Made by a program: the position numbers and the translations under genes. A model generated the notes under the pieces. It had not been told where the DNA came from, searched no databases, and was given only the letters and a program-made list of their open reading frames with translations. This document shows positions 10,694 through 20,636 of a DNA stretch of 64,000 nucleotides, in pieces (the first letter of the stretch is position 1; each line of letters opens with the position of its first letter). Source of the DNA: Strigamia acuminata (taxonomy: Eukaryota > Arthropoda > Chilopoda > Geophilomorpha > Linotaeniidae). The DNA is taken from positions 9,592,517-9,656,516 of the forward strand of contig OX442318.1 in the NCBI GenBank assembly GCA_949358305.1, in the 5' to 3' direction.

Positions 10694-13600
10694 GTCCTCC
10701 CCTCCCGGGGACGTTCCAACTCGTTTTCAATCTCCAGTGGACACAGTCGTTGTATCGGTCGGCGAAGCTTGGTTCGGTTGGGAAGCTGTAACTCACAAGA
10801 TCTAATTAATCCGTCGCGACCGACTTTTACGTCGGTTATTCTTCCTATTTTCCAAGTAAGTCTTGGCTGATTTTGATCTTCAATCAGAGCCAAGTCGCCC
10901 ACTCGAAACTTTGCGTCGCTCGAATTTCCCCTTTGTTGTCGCAGCTCGACGAGGTACTCATGTGTCCACCTCTTCCAGAAGTGGGCAATAATCGTCTGGC
11001 GTTGTTTCCAAATTCGTAAAATCTGGGCCTGTGTCTCCGGTCGATCTACAGTGCTAGGGACGTTAGGTAAACTTATTAGACGCTTTCCCACAAGAAAATG
11101 TGCGGGTGTGAGTGGATCTGGTTCCGTTGGACTATCGTAGACATATGTCAATGGCCGTGAGTTTATCACAGCCTCCACTTCGACCAACACAGTCGAAAGT
11201 CCCTCGTAGCTTAGAGACGTGCGACCGATTGTTTTCTTTAAAGCGATTTTCACTGACCGCACCATGCGTTCCCAGAAACCGCCCCACCACGGTGCGGTCT
11301 CGACGATGAACTTCCACATAATTCTTCGCACGTCTAGAAACTGTCGAAATCGACCCACCAACACTTCGTTTAAAAACACACTTAATTCACGGTCAGCTCT
11401 TTTAAAAGTTTTTGCGTTATCTGAGTAAATGGTCGTTGGTATTCCTCTTCTGCCGACAAACCGCTTAAACGTATCCACAAATCGATCCGTCGACAAATTC
11501 GAAAGTATTTCTAAGTGTACGGCTCTCGTGACCGCGCACGTAAACAATGCGATATAAAGTTTTTCACCTTGATTGGAATACAGTGGCCCTGCAAAATCCA
11601 CGCCACTTGTCTCGAATGGTGCACTCGGTGTTATGCGGTCGAGTGGTAACAGTCCCCATCGTTCCTTCGCCAATCGTCCCTGCATTTTCCGACAGAGTAC
11701 GCATTTACTCAGTACCGCCTTGATTGTCTTTCTGGCTCGTGGTATCCAGAATCGTTCACGAAAACTGCTGAGTGTGTCTGCCAGTCCTCCGTGCATTGTT
11801 CGTTCGTGCTCTTCTGTAATAATCAATTTTGTTATGTAATTGTTACACGGTAAAATGCATGGCTCTCGGATGTCGCGTTCAATTTCTGCTAGCGCCCATC
11901 TGTGTGTTGCACACATTAATTCGTTTTCGTCTATTGTCGGGGAAAATTGCAGTAGCGGTGAGGTTTTTTCTACGAGTTCTCCTTTCTGTAGACACTTTAG
12001 TTCTTGATGAAAATAAAAGTTTTGCAAATATTTTATCCAGTATCTTTCTCCCTTTTCAATCTCGTCTCCGCTCAGTTCTCCCGTAATCTTATCTTCAGTT
12101 CGCAAGTTTTTAACAAACCGTAATACCCATGCAGTCGTTTTCTTCAATTTTGACCATCGTCCGAATCGTGTGTAGTCAATCATCTGGATTGGTTCATTTA
12201 TCGCGTTCACTTGGACTTCTTCGCTCGTATCCGTTGTTTTCACAATGTCAGTTTCAGTTGGCCAATTCGAATCGTCGCCACTCAACCACTGCGGTCCTTT
12301 CTGCCAAAAATCACTATTTGTTAGTTCTTGTACCGTTACGCCCCGTGTTAGTAGGTCTGCCGGATTCTCCTTGCCCGGGCAGTGGCGCCAACAGCTGGTG
12401 TTTACTGTTTCCCCAATCTCTTTTACACGATTGAAGACAAATGTGACGGGACGATTCTTCGTTTCTCGCAACCAACACAGCACTATTTTCGAGTCAGTCC
12501 AAATTGTTACATTGTCGTATCCGATTGTCGACTGTAGCGTCGGCACAAGTCGGGCTGCCAGCAATGCTCCCATCAGTTCTAGTTTAGGAAGGGTTAGTTC
12601 CTTAAGTGGTGCTACTCTGCATTTGGAAACGATAAAAGTAATGTTAATTGCACTTGTATTCGAGTCCAGGACTCGAGCATAAGCTACCACGCCATATGCC
12701 CGAGGACTGGCGTCGCAGAAAATGTGAATCTCCTTTTTTACATTAATTCCTCCCCAGTTTAATAAATTTCGTGGAATTTTTAAATCAATTAGGTATGGTA
12801 TTTGTGCACACCATTCTTCCCAAGTTTTTTTCACATATTCTGGGATTTTCTCGTCCCATCCCACTCCAAGTTTCCATAATTCCTGGAATAAAATCTTAGC
12901 CGTGACCACAAAGGGATGAGCAAATCCCAATGGGTCGAAAATCATAGCTGTTGTTCTAATAATTGATCGTTTCGTGTATTTAGTTAATTCAACCCCGTTA
13001 ATTAATTCAGTAATGTCTAAACTTAATTCATCGGTTCTTGTGTTCCACCCCACCCCCAAAACTTTGGTCTCTTGTTGAGAGAGAGATTCTTCACAAGTCG
13101 GGTCATCAGTTACAATTATTTTTCTCAGCTCTTCACAGTTGGTTTTCCACTTAGTTAGTCTCATATCCGCTTTCCTCAGAATTTCACAACTTTCACGGTA
13201 CAGTTTTATAGCGGTCTTTAATTTGTTTAAACTTGAAATGAGGTCGTCTACGTACCGATCGTCCTCCAATCGCTTGCATGTTTCCGGATATTCTTCCTTG
13301 AAGTCTTCGACATGATGATCGATGGTGGCCGAGAGGAGAAAAGGGCTGGGGGATGTACCAAATGGCACTCGTGTTTGTCTGAGTTCCCTTATCTTCGCTG
13401 GTTCGGTTCCGTTCCAGTTTTCCTCGAGCCAAAGAAATCTCATGACATCACGCTCCTTTTTCTTCAGGTGGATGCGATGGAAAGCTTTTTCAATATCCGC
13501 GATGGCTGCGATGATTCCTGTTCTAAATTTGAGAATCACGTTTAGTAATTTTGGCAATAAGTTCGGTCCCTTGTATAAACAGTCGTTCAATGAGAAGCAT

Positions 13601-15906
13601 CCTTTCGCGTGTGAGGAAGCGTCGTACACGATTCTAAGTTTGGTCGTTGCTCTTGTCTCGTCGATCACGGGTCTGTGTGGAATATAATAAATTGGGTTAT
13701 TTTCTCCAGTTTCCTGTGGTACTTCTTCGACAATTCCAGTTCTAAGTTGCTCCGTGATCACTTCTTTGTATTGTAAATACAGCTTCGGATTTTTCCTAAA
13801 TCGATTGACCAAACTCCAAAATCTTTTTAATGCTGGTTGTCGGTTGTCGTCCAGTTCTTTGGCGTTCAGTTTCCACGGCAGTTCGACTTCGTAGTGGTCT
13901 TGTACCCATTCGATGCCTTCCTTGAATCGTTTCAATGTTTGCTCCTCGTCCTCGTTTCGTTCCACGGTCTCGTGTTTAATCCCGATTGCCTCCAAACTCC
14001 AAAATTTCTCCAAAAGCTCATTAGTATTGTCAATTACAAGGATTTTATTTACCCGTACGAGCGCCGATACTGTCTCTTTATTCTCCCCAGATGAGCCGTG
14101 CAAAGTCCAACCGAAAATCGTTTCTATTGCCATTAAATTTTCTCCAAGTCGGTGTTGTTTTCCGGTGGTCACTTTCCAAAAATTGTCCACTCCGATCAAA
14201 ATCGAAACTCCATCGTCCATTTGAACATTTCCGTTGCTTGCCAATTTGATGTTGTGTTTCTTCAGTTCGCTCAGTATTCTCTGGTCAGTCTGTCCCTTCA
14301 GCGCTGGTGTGATCCACGGAGTTTCTAGTGCTTCGACTTCTAAATTAAAGGCAACATTGTCGCAATTATTCATTAACAGTTTCACTCGATTTCTCTTCGC
14401 AATTGTTGGCTCGGTTGCTCCAAAGGTTAACAATGCAATATCTTGTTCGCCAACTCGTTCCAAGTTCAGTTCTCGAGACAACTTCTCCGTAATAAATGTC
14501 TTCTGCGACCCGCCATCCAAAAAACACTGTACTTTACGCTTTTTCGATTGTCCGCACGCATCTACAACGAGTACTTGCAAAAACATCACGGATACTGGTT
14601 GTTCCTGCTCCAAAACGGCGGATGAGGTCAGTGTCTCGATTGGTTTCTTCTCTTCAGCGTCGCACAGGTAAGTGTGGTGATTCTTTTCGCAGTTCTTGCA
14701 TCGAAATCGAGTTTTGCATCTGGAGGCGATGTGTCCCTCCTTGAGACAACGATAGCATCTTCGAAACTTCATGCACGCAGCTTTACGTTCGGCAAGAGTC
14801 AGCGGGCAGTTTGGGCTCGTATGCTCTTCTTTTTGACAAAATGTGCATTTGTACGTGATTGTTGTCAAAGCTGCGGCGGAACCAAGTGGATTATTCTTTG
14901 TATTTATTTTCTTAGTTACCTCCTCTTGTTTTTTCGTAGTAGTTTCTTTCTTTTCGATCAAGTTGTTTTTATCACTCATCGCCTTCGTCCTCTCGCGCAT
15001 CTCGATTTCGAATCGGAAAAACTTCAGAAAATCTGTCATCGACCATGGTAATTCGCCTCTGGATCTGGAAAAGTCGTGTTGCATCGAATCGGGCGTCGCA
15101 CGAGTTAGAATTGGGCCCAAGAGTGCCCCAAACGTTGATGCATCCACTCCTAAATTTCCTAAACTTGTTATGTGAAGGTCGCAATAATCATAAAGTTCTC
15201 GAAGTGCAACAACATCTTCTGCATTTTTCACGGGCTTCACCTCGAGGAATTTTTGCATGTGTGCATTTATTATCAAGTCCGGTTTACCAAATCTACTTGC
15301 CAGCAAACCGACCGCGCTGTCGTAATTTTCATCCGTTACCGTGAGTCCACTTATCGCGTTGGCGGCCAATCCTTCGACCAACGATCGTAAATACACGAAC
15401 TTCGCCGTTTTGGGAAGCGAAGTGTTGTTATGCACGCTTAACTGGAAGTCTCCCCAGAATTGAGTCCACGTTTCGGGTGTTCCCCTGAATTTGGCAATTT
15501 CCAGCTTCGGCAATTTCATGCTTGTGTATTGTTGGCCTCCGATCGGCGTATTAACGATAACGGGATTAATAAGTGGTAAGTTTGGATTTAGTACTTGCGG
15601 TTTCAGTTGTGTGATTTCTTTCAAAGCCATTTCCAGCGTGACTTTTGCTGCTACCAATTCGTCTTGGAACTCCTCGGCTCCAATCGTATCGTCCGTGACT
15701 TCGTCAATGTCGGTGATGGCGTCGGCCACCAGAATGTCCAACTTCTCGATCTTTGGTCCCTTTAAAAGTAACTGTGCTTGTATGCATAAAAGTTTTACTT
15801 CATTTACCGGATCTTGTTTTATTTCATGTTTCAATGTGTTGAAAATATTTCGAATGTTAGTCCTCGCGGCTTCCCTTTGTCTTCGATTCTTCTCCAAATC
15901 CGTCAT
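10657..15906 (-). CDS. BEL/Pao gag-pol polyprotein, full-length copy A (1749 aa)
   Basis: Intact frame from an ATG at 15906 to a TAG at 10657. Domains in order: gag N-terminus; zinc-knuckle clusters near residues 354-415; aspartic protease (LDGGS) with D464; reverse transcriptase with ADIEKAFH near 804 and YVDD from 885; RNase H with FCDAS near 1062 and WTDS near 1135; integrase HHCC finger about 1368-1403 and triad D1437, D1496, E1546, the same spacing as in the plus-strand element; C-terminal DUF5641-like segment. It is a different family from the element at 68-5266: same architecture, clearly diverged protein. Bounded by LTR B (5') and LTR A (3'), it forms a complete 5,882-bp element (10387-16268). 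The final 11 residues are encoded by the 3' LTR. With intact frame, LTRs, primer site and target duplication, it looks recently inserted. Confidence 0.95.
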   Translation of the reverse strand: MTDLEKNRRQREAARTNIRNIFNTLKHEIKQDPVNEVKLLCIQAQLLLKGPKIEKLDILVADAITDIDEVTDDTIGAEEFQDELVAAKVTLEMALKEITQLKPQVLNPNLPLINPVIVNTPIGGQQYTSMKLPKLEIAKFRGTPETWTQFWGDFQLSVHNNTSLPKTAKFVYLRSLVEGLAANAISGLTVTDENYDSAVGLLASRFGKPDLIINAHMQKFLEVKPVKNAEDVVALRELYDYCDLHITSLGNLGVDASTFGALLGPILTRATPDSMQHDFSRSRGELPWSMTDFLKFFRFEIEMRERTKAMSDKNNLIEKKETTTKKQEEVTKKINTKNNPLGSAAALTTITYKCTFCQKEEHTSPNCPLTLAERKAACMKFRRCYRCLKEGHIASRCKTRFRCKNCEKNHHTYLCDAEEKKPIETLTSSAVLEQEQPVSVMFLQVLVVDACGQSKKRKVQCFLDGGSQKTFITEKLSRELNLERVGEQDIALLTFGATEPTIAKRNRVKLLMNNCDNVAFNLEVEALETPWITPALKGQTDQRILSELKKHNIKLASNGNVQMDDGVSILIGVDNFWKVTTGKQHRLGENLMAIETIFGWTLHGSSGENKETVSALVRVNKILVIDNTNELLEKFWSLEAIGIKHETVERNEDEEQTLKRFKEGIEWVQDHYEVELPWKLNAKELDDNRQPALKRFWSLVNRFRKNPKLYLQYKEVITEQLRTGIVEEVPQETGENNPIYYIPHRPVIDETRATTKLRIVYDASSHAKGCFSLNDCLYKGPNLLPKLLNVILKFRTGIIAAIADIEKAFHRIHLKKKERDVMRFLWLEENWNGTEPAKIRELRQTRVPFGTSPSPFLLSATIDHHVEDFKEEYPETCKRLEDDRYVDDLISSLNKLKTAIKLYRESCEILRKADMRLTKWKTNCEELRKIIVTDDPTCEESLSQQETKVLGVGWNTRTDELSLDITELINGVELTKYTKRSIIRTTAMIFDPLGFAHPFVVTAKILFQELWKLGVGWDEKIPEYVKKTWEEWCAQIPYLIDLKIPRNLLNWGGINVKKEIHIFCDASPRAYGVVAYARVLDSNTSAINITFIVSKCRVAPLKELTLPKLELMGALLAARLVPTLQSTIGYDNVTIWTDSKIVLCWLRETKNRPVTFVFNRVKEIGETVNTSCWRHCPGKENPADLLTRGVTVQELTNSDFWQKGPQWLSGDDSNWPTETDIVKTTDTSEEVQVNAINEPIQMIDYTRFGRWSKLKKTTAWVLRFVKNLRTEDKITGELSGDEIEKGERYWIKYLQNFYFHQELKCLQKGELVEKTSPLLQFSPTIDENELMCATHRWALAEIERDIREPCILPCNNYITKLIITEEHERTMHGGLADTLSSFRERFWIPRARKTIKAVLSKCVLCRKMQGRLAKERWGLLPLDRITPSAPFETSGVDFAGPLYSNQGEKLYIALFTCAVTRAVHLEILSNLSTDRFVDTFKRFVGRRGIPTTIYSDNAKTFKRADRELSVFLNEVLVGRFRQFLDVRRIMWKFIVETAPWWGGFWERMVRSVKIALKKTIGRTSLSYEGLSTVLVEVEAVINSRPLTYVYDSPTEPDPLTPAHFLVGKRLISLPNVPSTVDRPETQAQILRIWKQRQTIIAHFWKRWTHEYLVELRQQRGNSSDAKFRVGDLALIEDQNQPRLTWKIGRITDVKVGRDGLIRSCELQLPNRTKLRRPIQRLCPLEIENELERPREGRTVETGVPVEANV

Positions 15907-15942
15907 TGCGATCGATTTTCCTTGGTTTTTTTTTTAAAAGGT

Positions 15943-15960
15943 CTCGGGTTTTCGGCACCA
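15943..15960 (-). promoter_or_regulatory. Primer-binding site resembling tRNA-Phe 3' end (copy A)
   Basis: One base inside the 5' LTR end, the minus strand reads TGGTGCCGAAAACCCGAG. This pairs with a tRNA ending CGGGT(T)TTCGGCACCA. The last 11 bases TTTCGGCACCA match the 3' end of the animal tRNA-Phe(GAA) I know; the rest fits with one extra A and one mismatch. It would prime minus-strand DNA synthesis. Identical sites sit at 20252-20269 and 24561-24578. Confidence 0.7.
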
Positions 15961-15961
15961 A

Positions 15962-16268
15962 TGTTGCGGATGCAACTCAAAAAGTTATGTTGAACAAATA
16001 AAAGTTACTTTGGATACTTGATGGTTGTTGAATTTGGTTGAATCTTGTGGATGACAAATAAAGCATGCGTACACACGGATTTACATTTGAACAGTGGTTT
16101 ATTTTATTCAAAACAGGAAATAGGTAAATGTTCTATTCCCCCCTCAATCCATCAATAAAATGTCCCAATACAGAGTGGGTCACCGAAGTGACCCTCTGGT
16201 GGCCAAACATGGCGCCACCTCCAATTCCCCCCTAAACGTTGGCTTCTACAGGAACTCCAGTTTCCACA
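15962..16268 (-). repeat. LTR B: 5' LTR of full-length copy A
   Basis: Appears identical to LTR A over 307 bp by reading. It is followed on the plus strand by ATGTA and 59 bp of foldback host sequence, then abruptly by truncated polyprotein sequence. Confidence 0.92.
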
Positions 16269-16309
16269 ATGTATACATTTTTGAGTCGCCCTTTGCAAGC
16301 CTCCGTGTA

Positions 16310-19300
16310 TTATCGGGCCGCTTTTATGTTTTGCAAATATTTTATCCAGTATCTTTCTCCCTTTTCAATCTCGTCTCCGCTCAGTTCTCCCGTAATCTTA
16401 TCTTCAGTTCGCAAGTTTTTAACAAACCGTAATACCCATGCAGTCGTTTTCTTCAATTTTGACCATCGTCCGAATCGTGTGTAGTCAATCATCTGGATTG
16501 GTTCATTTATCGCGTTCACTTGGACTTCTTCGCTCGTATCCGTTGTTTTCACAATGTCAGTTTCAGTTGGCCAATTCGAATCGTCGCCACTCAACCACTG
16601 CGGTCCTTTCTGCCAAAAATCACTATTTGTTAGTTCTTGTACCGTTAGGCCCCGTGTTAGTAGGTCTGCCGGATTCTCCTTGCCCGGGCAGTGGCGCCAA
16701 CAGCTGGTGTTTACTGTTTCCCCAATCTCTTTTACACGATTGAAGACAAATGTGACGGGACGATTCTTCGTTTCTCGCAACCAACACAGCACTATTTTCG
16801 AGTCAGTCCAAATTGTTACATTGTCGTATCCGATTGTCGACTGTAGCGTCGGCACAAGTCGGGCTGCCAGCAATGCTCCCATCAGTTCTAGTTTAGGAAG
16901 GGTTAGTTCCTTAAGTGGTGCTACTCTGCATTTGGAAACGATAAAAGTAATGTTAATTGCACTTGTATTCGAGTCCAGGACTCGAGCATAAGCTACCACG
17001 CCATATGCCCGAGGACTGGCGTCGCAGAAAATGTGAATCTCCTTTTTTACATTAATTCCTCCCCAGTTTAATAAATTTCGTGGAATTTTTAAATCAATTA
17101 GGTATGGTATTTGTGCACACCATTCTTCCCAAGTTTTTTTCACATATTCTGGGATTTTCTCGTCCCATCCCACTCCAAGTTTCCATAATTCCTGGAATAA
17201 AATCTTAGCCGTGACCACAAAGGGATGAGCAAATCCCAATGGGTCGAAAATCATAGCTGTTGTTCTAATAATTGATCGTTTCGTGTATTTAGTTAATTCA
17301 ACCCCGTTAATTAATTCAGTAATGTCTAAACTTAATTCATCGGTTCTTGTGTTCCACCCCACCCCCAAAACTTTGGTCTCTTGTTGAGAGAGAGATTCTT
17401 CACAAGTCGGGTCATCAGTTACAATTATTTTTCTCAGCTCTTCACAGTTGGTTTTCCACTTAGTTAGTCTCATATCCGCTTTCCTCAGAATTTCACAACT
17501 TTCACGGTACAGTTTTATAGCGGTCTTTAATTTGTTTAAACTTGAAATGAGGTCGTCTACGTACCGATCGTCCTCCAATCGCTTGCATGTTTCCGGATAT
17601 TCTTCCTTGAAGTCTTCGACATGATGATCGATGGTGGCCGAGAGGAGAAAAGGGCTGGGGGATGTACCAAATGGCACTCGTGTTTGTCTGAGTTCCCTTA
17701 TCTTCGCTGGTTCGGTTCCGTTCCAGTTTTCCTCGAGCCAAAGAAATCTCATGACATCACGCTCCTTTTTCTTCAGGTGGATGCGATGGAAAGCTTTTTC
17801 AATATCCGCGATGGCTGCGATGATTCCTGTTCTAAATTTGAGAATCACGTTTAGTAATTTTGGCAATAAGTTCGGTCCCTTGTATAAACAGTCGTTCAAT
17901 GAGAAGCATCCTTTCGCGTGTGAGGAAGCGTCGTACACGATTCTAAGTTTGGTCGTTGCTCTTGTCTCGTCGATCACGGGTCTGTGTGGAATATAATAAA
18001 TTGGGTTATTTTCTCCAGTTTCCTGTGGTACTTCTTCGACAATTCCAGTTCTAAGTTGCTCCGTGATCACTTCTTTGTATTGTAAATACAGCTTCGGATT
18101 TTTCCTAAATCGATTGACCAAACTCCAAAATCTTTTTAATGCTGGTTGTCGGTTGTCGTCCAGTTCTTTGGCGTTCAGTTTCCACGGCAGTTCGACTTCG
18201 TAGTGGTCTTGTACCCATTCGATGCCTTCCTTGAATCGTTTCAATGTTTGCTCCTCGTCCTCGTTTCGTTCCACGGTCTCGTGTTTAATCCCGATTGCCT
18301 CCAAACTCCAAAATTTCTCCAAAAGCTCATTAGTATTGTCAATTACAAGGATTTTATTTACCCGTACGAGCGCCGATACTGTCTCTTTATTCTCCCCAGA
18401 TGAGCCGTGCAAAGTCCAACCGAAAATCGTTTCTATTGCCATTAAATTTTCTCCAAGTCGGTGTTGTTTTCCGGTGGTCACTTTCCAAAAATTGTCCACT
18501 CCGATCAAAATCGAAACTCCATCGTCCATTTGAACATTTCCGTTGCTTGCCAATTTGATGTTGTGTTTCTTCAGTTCGCTCAGTATTCTCTGGTCAGTCT
18601 GTCCCTTCAGCGCTGGTGTGATCCACGGAGTTTCTAGTGCTTCGACTTCTAAATTAAAGGCAACATTGTCGCAATTATTCATTAACAGTTTCACTCGATT
18701 TCTCTTCGCAATTGTTGGCTCGGTTGCTCCAAAGGTTAACAATGCAATATCTTGTTCGCCAACTCGTTCCAAGTTCAGTTCTCGAGACAACTTCTCCGTA
18801 ATAAATGTCTTCTGCGACCCGCCATCCAAAAAACACTGTACTTTACGCTTTTTCGATTGTCCGCACGCATCTACAACGAGTACTTGCAAAAACATCACGG
18901 ATACTGGTTGTTCCTGCTCCAAAACGGCGGATGAGGTCAGTGTCTCGATTGGTTTCTTCTCTTCAGCGTCGCACAGGTAAGTGTGGTGATTCTTTTCGCA
19001 GTTCTTGCATCGAAATCGAGTTTTGCATCTGGAGGCAATGTGTCCCTCCTTGAGACAACGATAGCATCTTCGAAACTTCATGCACGCAGCTTTACGTTCG
19101 GCAAGAGTCAGCGGGCAGTTTGGGCTCGTATGCTCTTCTTTTTGACAAAATGTGCATTTGTACGTGATTGTTGTCAAAGCTGCGGCGGAACCAAGTGGAT
19201 TATTCTTTGTATTTATTTTCTTAGTTACCTCCTCTTGTTTTTTCGTAGTAGTTTCTTTCTTTTCGATCAAGTTGTTTTTATCACTCATCGCCTTCGTCCT

Positions 19301-20215
19301 CTCGCGCATCTCGATTTCGAATCGGAAAAACTTCAGAAAATCTGTCATCGACCATGGTAATTCGCCTCTGGATCTGGAAAAGTCGTGTTGCATCGAATCG
19401 GGCGTCGCACGAGTTAGAATTGGGCCCAAGAGTGCCCCAAACGTTGATGCATCCACTCCTAAATTTCCTAAACTTGTTATGTGAAGGTCGCAATAATCAT
19501 AAAGTTCTCGAAGTGCAACAACATCTTCTGCATTTTTCACGGGCTTCACCTCGAGGAATTTTTGCATGTGTGCATTTATTATCAAGTCCGGTTTACCAAA
19601 TCTACTTGCCAGCAAACCGACCGCGCTGTCGTAATTTTCATCCGTTACCGTGAATCCACTTATCGCGTTGGCGGCCAATCCTTCGACCAACGATCGTAAA
19701 TACACGAACTTCGCCGTTTTGGGAAGCGAAGTGTTGTTATGCACGCTTAACTGGAAGTCTCCCCAGAATTGAGTCCACGTTTCGGGTGTTCCCCTGAATT
19801 TGGCAATTTCCAGCTTCGGCAATTTCATGCTTGTGTATTGTTGGCCTCCGATCGGCGTATTAACGATAACGGGATTAATAAGTGGTAAGTTTGGATTTAG
19901 TACTTGCGGTTTCAGTTGTGTGATTTCTTTCAAAGCCATTTCCAGCGTGACTTTTGCTGCTACCAATTCGTCTTGGAACTCCTCGGCTCCAATCGTATCG
20001 TCCGTGACTTCGTCAATGTCGGTGATGGCGTCGGCCACCAGAATGTCCAACTTCTCGATCTTTGGTCCCTTTAAAAGTAACTGTGCTTGTATGCATAAAA
20101 GTTTTACTTCATTTACCGGATCTTGTTTTATTTCATGTTTCAATGTGTTGAAAATATTTCGAATGTTAGTCCTCGCGGCTTCCCTTTGTCTTCGATTCTT
20201 CTCCAAATCCGTCAT
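16310..20215 (-). CDS. Truncated BEL/Pao polyprotein copy B, no integrase (1301 aa)
   Basis: ATG at 20215; open through gag, zinc knuckles, protease, reverse transcriptase and RNase H. At residue 1296 the polyprotein joins host foldback DNA, which adds five residues (IKAAR) and a TAA. Integrase and the C-terminal domain are gone. The protein is almost the same as copy A: I see L188F and V1190L. No stop or frameshift has built up, consistent with a very recent duplication rather than selection. The unit has an upstream LTR (C) and primer site, so transcription from LTR C is possible, but no downstream polypurine tract or paired 3' LTR belongs to this unit alone. Confidence 0.9.
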   Translation of the reverse strand: MTDLEKNRRQREAARTNIRNIFNTLKHEIKQDPVNEVKLLCIQAQLLLKGPKIEKLDILVADAITDIDEVTDDTIGAEEFQDELVAAKVTLEMALKEITQLKPQVLNPNLPLINPVIVNTPIGGQQYTSMKLPKLEIAKFRGTPETWTQFWGDFQLSVHNNTSLPKTAKFVYLRSLVEGLAANAISGFTVTDENYDSAVGLLASRFGKPDLIINAHMQKFLEVKPVKNAEDVVALRELYDYCDLHITSLGNLGVDASTFGALLGPILTRATPDSMQHDFSRSRGELPWSMTDFLKFFRFEIEMRERTKAMSDKNNLIEKKETTTKKQEEVTKKINTKNNPLGSAAALTTITYKCTFCQKEEHTSPNCPLTLAERKAACMKFRRCYRCLKEGHIASRCKTRFRCKNCEKNHHTYLCDAEEKKPIETLTSSAVLEQEQPVSVMFLQVLVVDACGQSKKRKVQCFLDGGSQKTFITEKLSRELNLERVGEQDIALLTFGATEPTIAKRNRVKLLMNNCDNVAFNLEVEALETPWITPALKGQTDQRILSELKKHNIKLASNGNVQMDDGVSILIGVDNFWKVTTGKQHRLGENLMAIETIFGWTLHGSSGENKETVSALVRVNKILVIDNTNELLEKFWSLEAIGIKHETVERNEDEEQTLKRFKEGIEWVQDHYEVELPWKLNAKELDDNRQPALKRFWSLVNRFRKNPKLYLQYKEVITEQLRTGIVEEVPQETGENNPIYYIPHRPVIDETRATTKLRIVYDASSHAKGCFSLNDCLYKGPNLLPKLLNVILKFRTGIIAAIADIEKAFHRIHLKKKERDVMRFLWLEENWNGTEPAKIRELRQTRVPFGTSPSPFLLSATIDHHVEDFKEEYPETCKRLEDDRYVDDLISSLNKLKTAIKLYRESCEILRKADMRLTKWKTNCEELRKIIVTDDPTCEESLSQQETKVLGVGWNTRTDELSLDITELINGVELTKYTKRSIIRTTAMIFDPLGFAHPFVVTAKILFQELWKLGVGWDEKIPEYVKKTWEEWCAQIPYLIDLKIPRNLLNWGGINVKKEIHIFCDASPRAYGVVAYARVLDSNTSAINITFIVSKCRVAPLKELTLPKLELMGALLAARLVPTLQSTIGYDNVTIWTDSKIVLCWLRETKNRPVTFVFNRVKEIGETVNTSCWRHCPGKENPADLLTRGLTVQELTNSDFWQKGPQWLSGDDSNWPTETDIVKTTDTSEEVQVNAINEPIQMIDYTRFGRWSKLKKTTAWVLRFVKNLRTEDKITGELSGDEIEKGERYWIKYLQNIKAAR

Positions 20216-20636
20216 TGCGATCGATTTTCCTTGGTTTTTTTTTTAAAAGGTCTCGGGTTTTCGGCACCAATGTTGCGGATGCAACTCAAAAAGTTATGTT
20301 GAACAAATAAAAGTTACTTTGGATACTTGATGGTTGTTGAATTTGGTTGAATCTTGTGGATGACAAATAAAGCATGCGTACACACGGATTTACATTTGAA
20401 CAGTGGTTTATTTTATTCAAAACAGGAAATAGGTAAATGTTCTATTCCCCCCTCAATCCATCAATAAAATGTCCCAATACAGAGTGGGTCACCGAAGTGA
20501 CCCTCTGGTGGCCAAACATGGCGCCACCTCCAATTCCCCCCTAAACGTTGGCTTCTACAGGAACTCCAGTTTCCACAATGTATACATTTTTGAGTCGCCC
20601 TTTGCAAGCCTCCGTGTATTATCGGGCCGCTTTTAT
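16328..20636. repeat. Tandem unit 2 of 3 (4,309 bp)
   Basis: Near-identical to units 1 and 3. It can be told apart by single-base differences, for example TTAGGCCCC near 16646 versus TTACGCCCC in units 1 and 3, and GGCAATG near 19034 versus GGCGATG. Confidence 0.95.
20271..20577 (-). repeat. LTR C
   Basis: Copy of the 307-bp LTR, exactly 4,309 bp to the right of LTR B, with the same 59-bp host flank and the same joint to polyprotein sequence. Confidence 0.92.

Larger units (their letters stand above)
12019..16327. repeat. Tandem unit 1 of 3 (4,309 bp): part of pol to host flank
   Basis: Runs from inside the RNase H/integrase linker of the BEL polyprotein, through its N-terminus, primer site and LTR B, to 59 bp of the foldback host element. 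The joint to unit 2 is at 16328-16329, where host sequence (CTTTTATGT) meets polyprotein sequence (GTTTTGCAAATA) with a 2-bp GT overlap. The period is exactly 4,309 bp for all landmarks. Confidence 0.95.
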
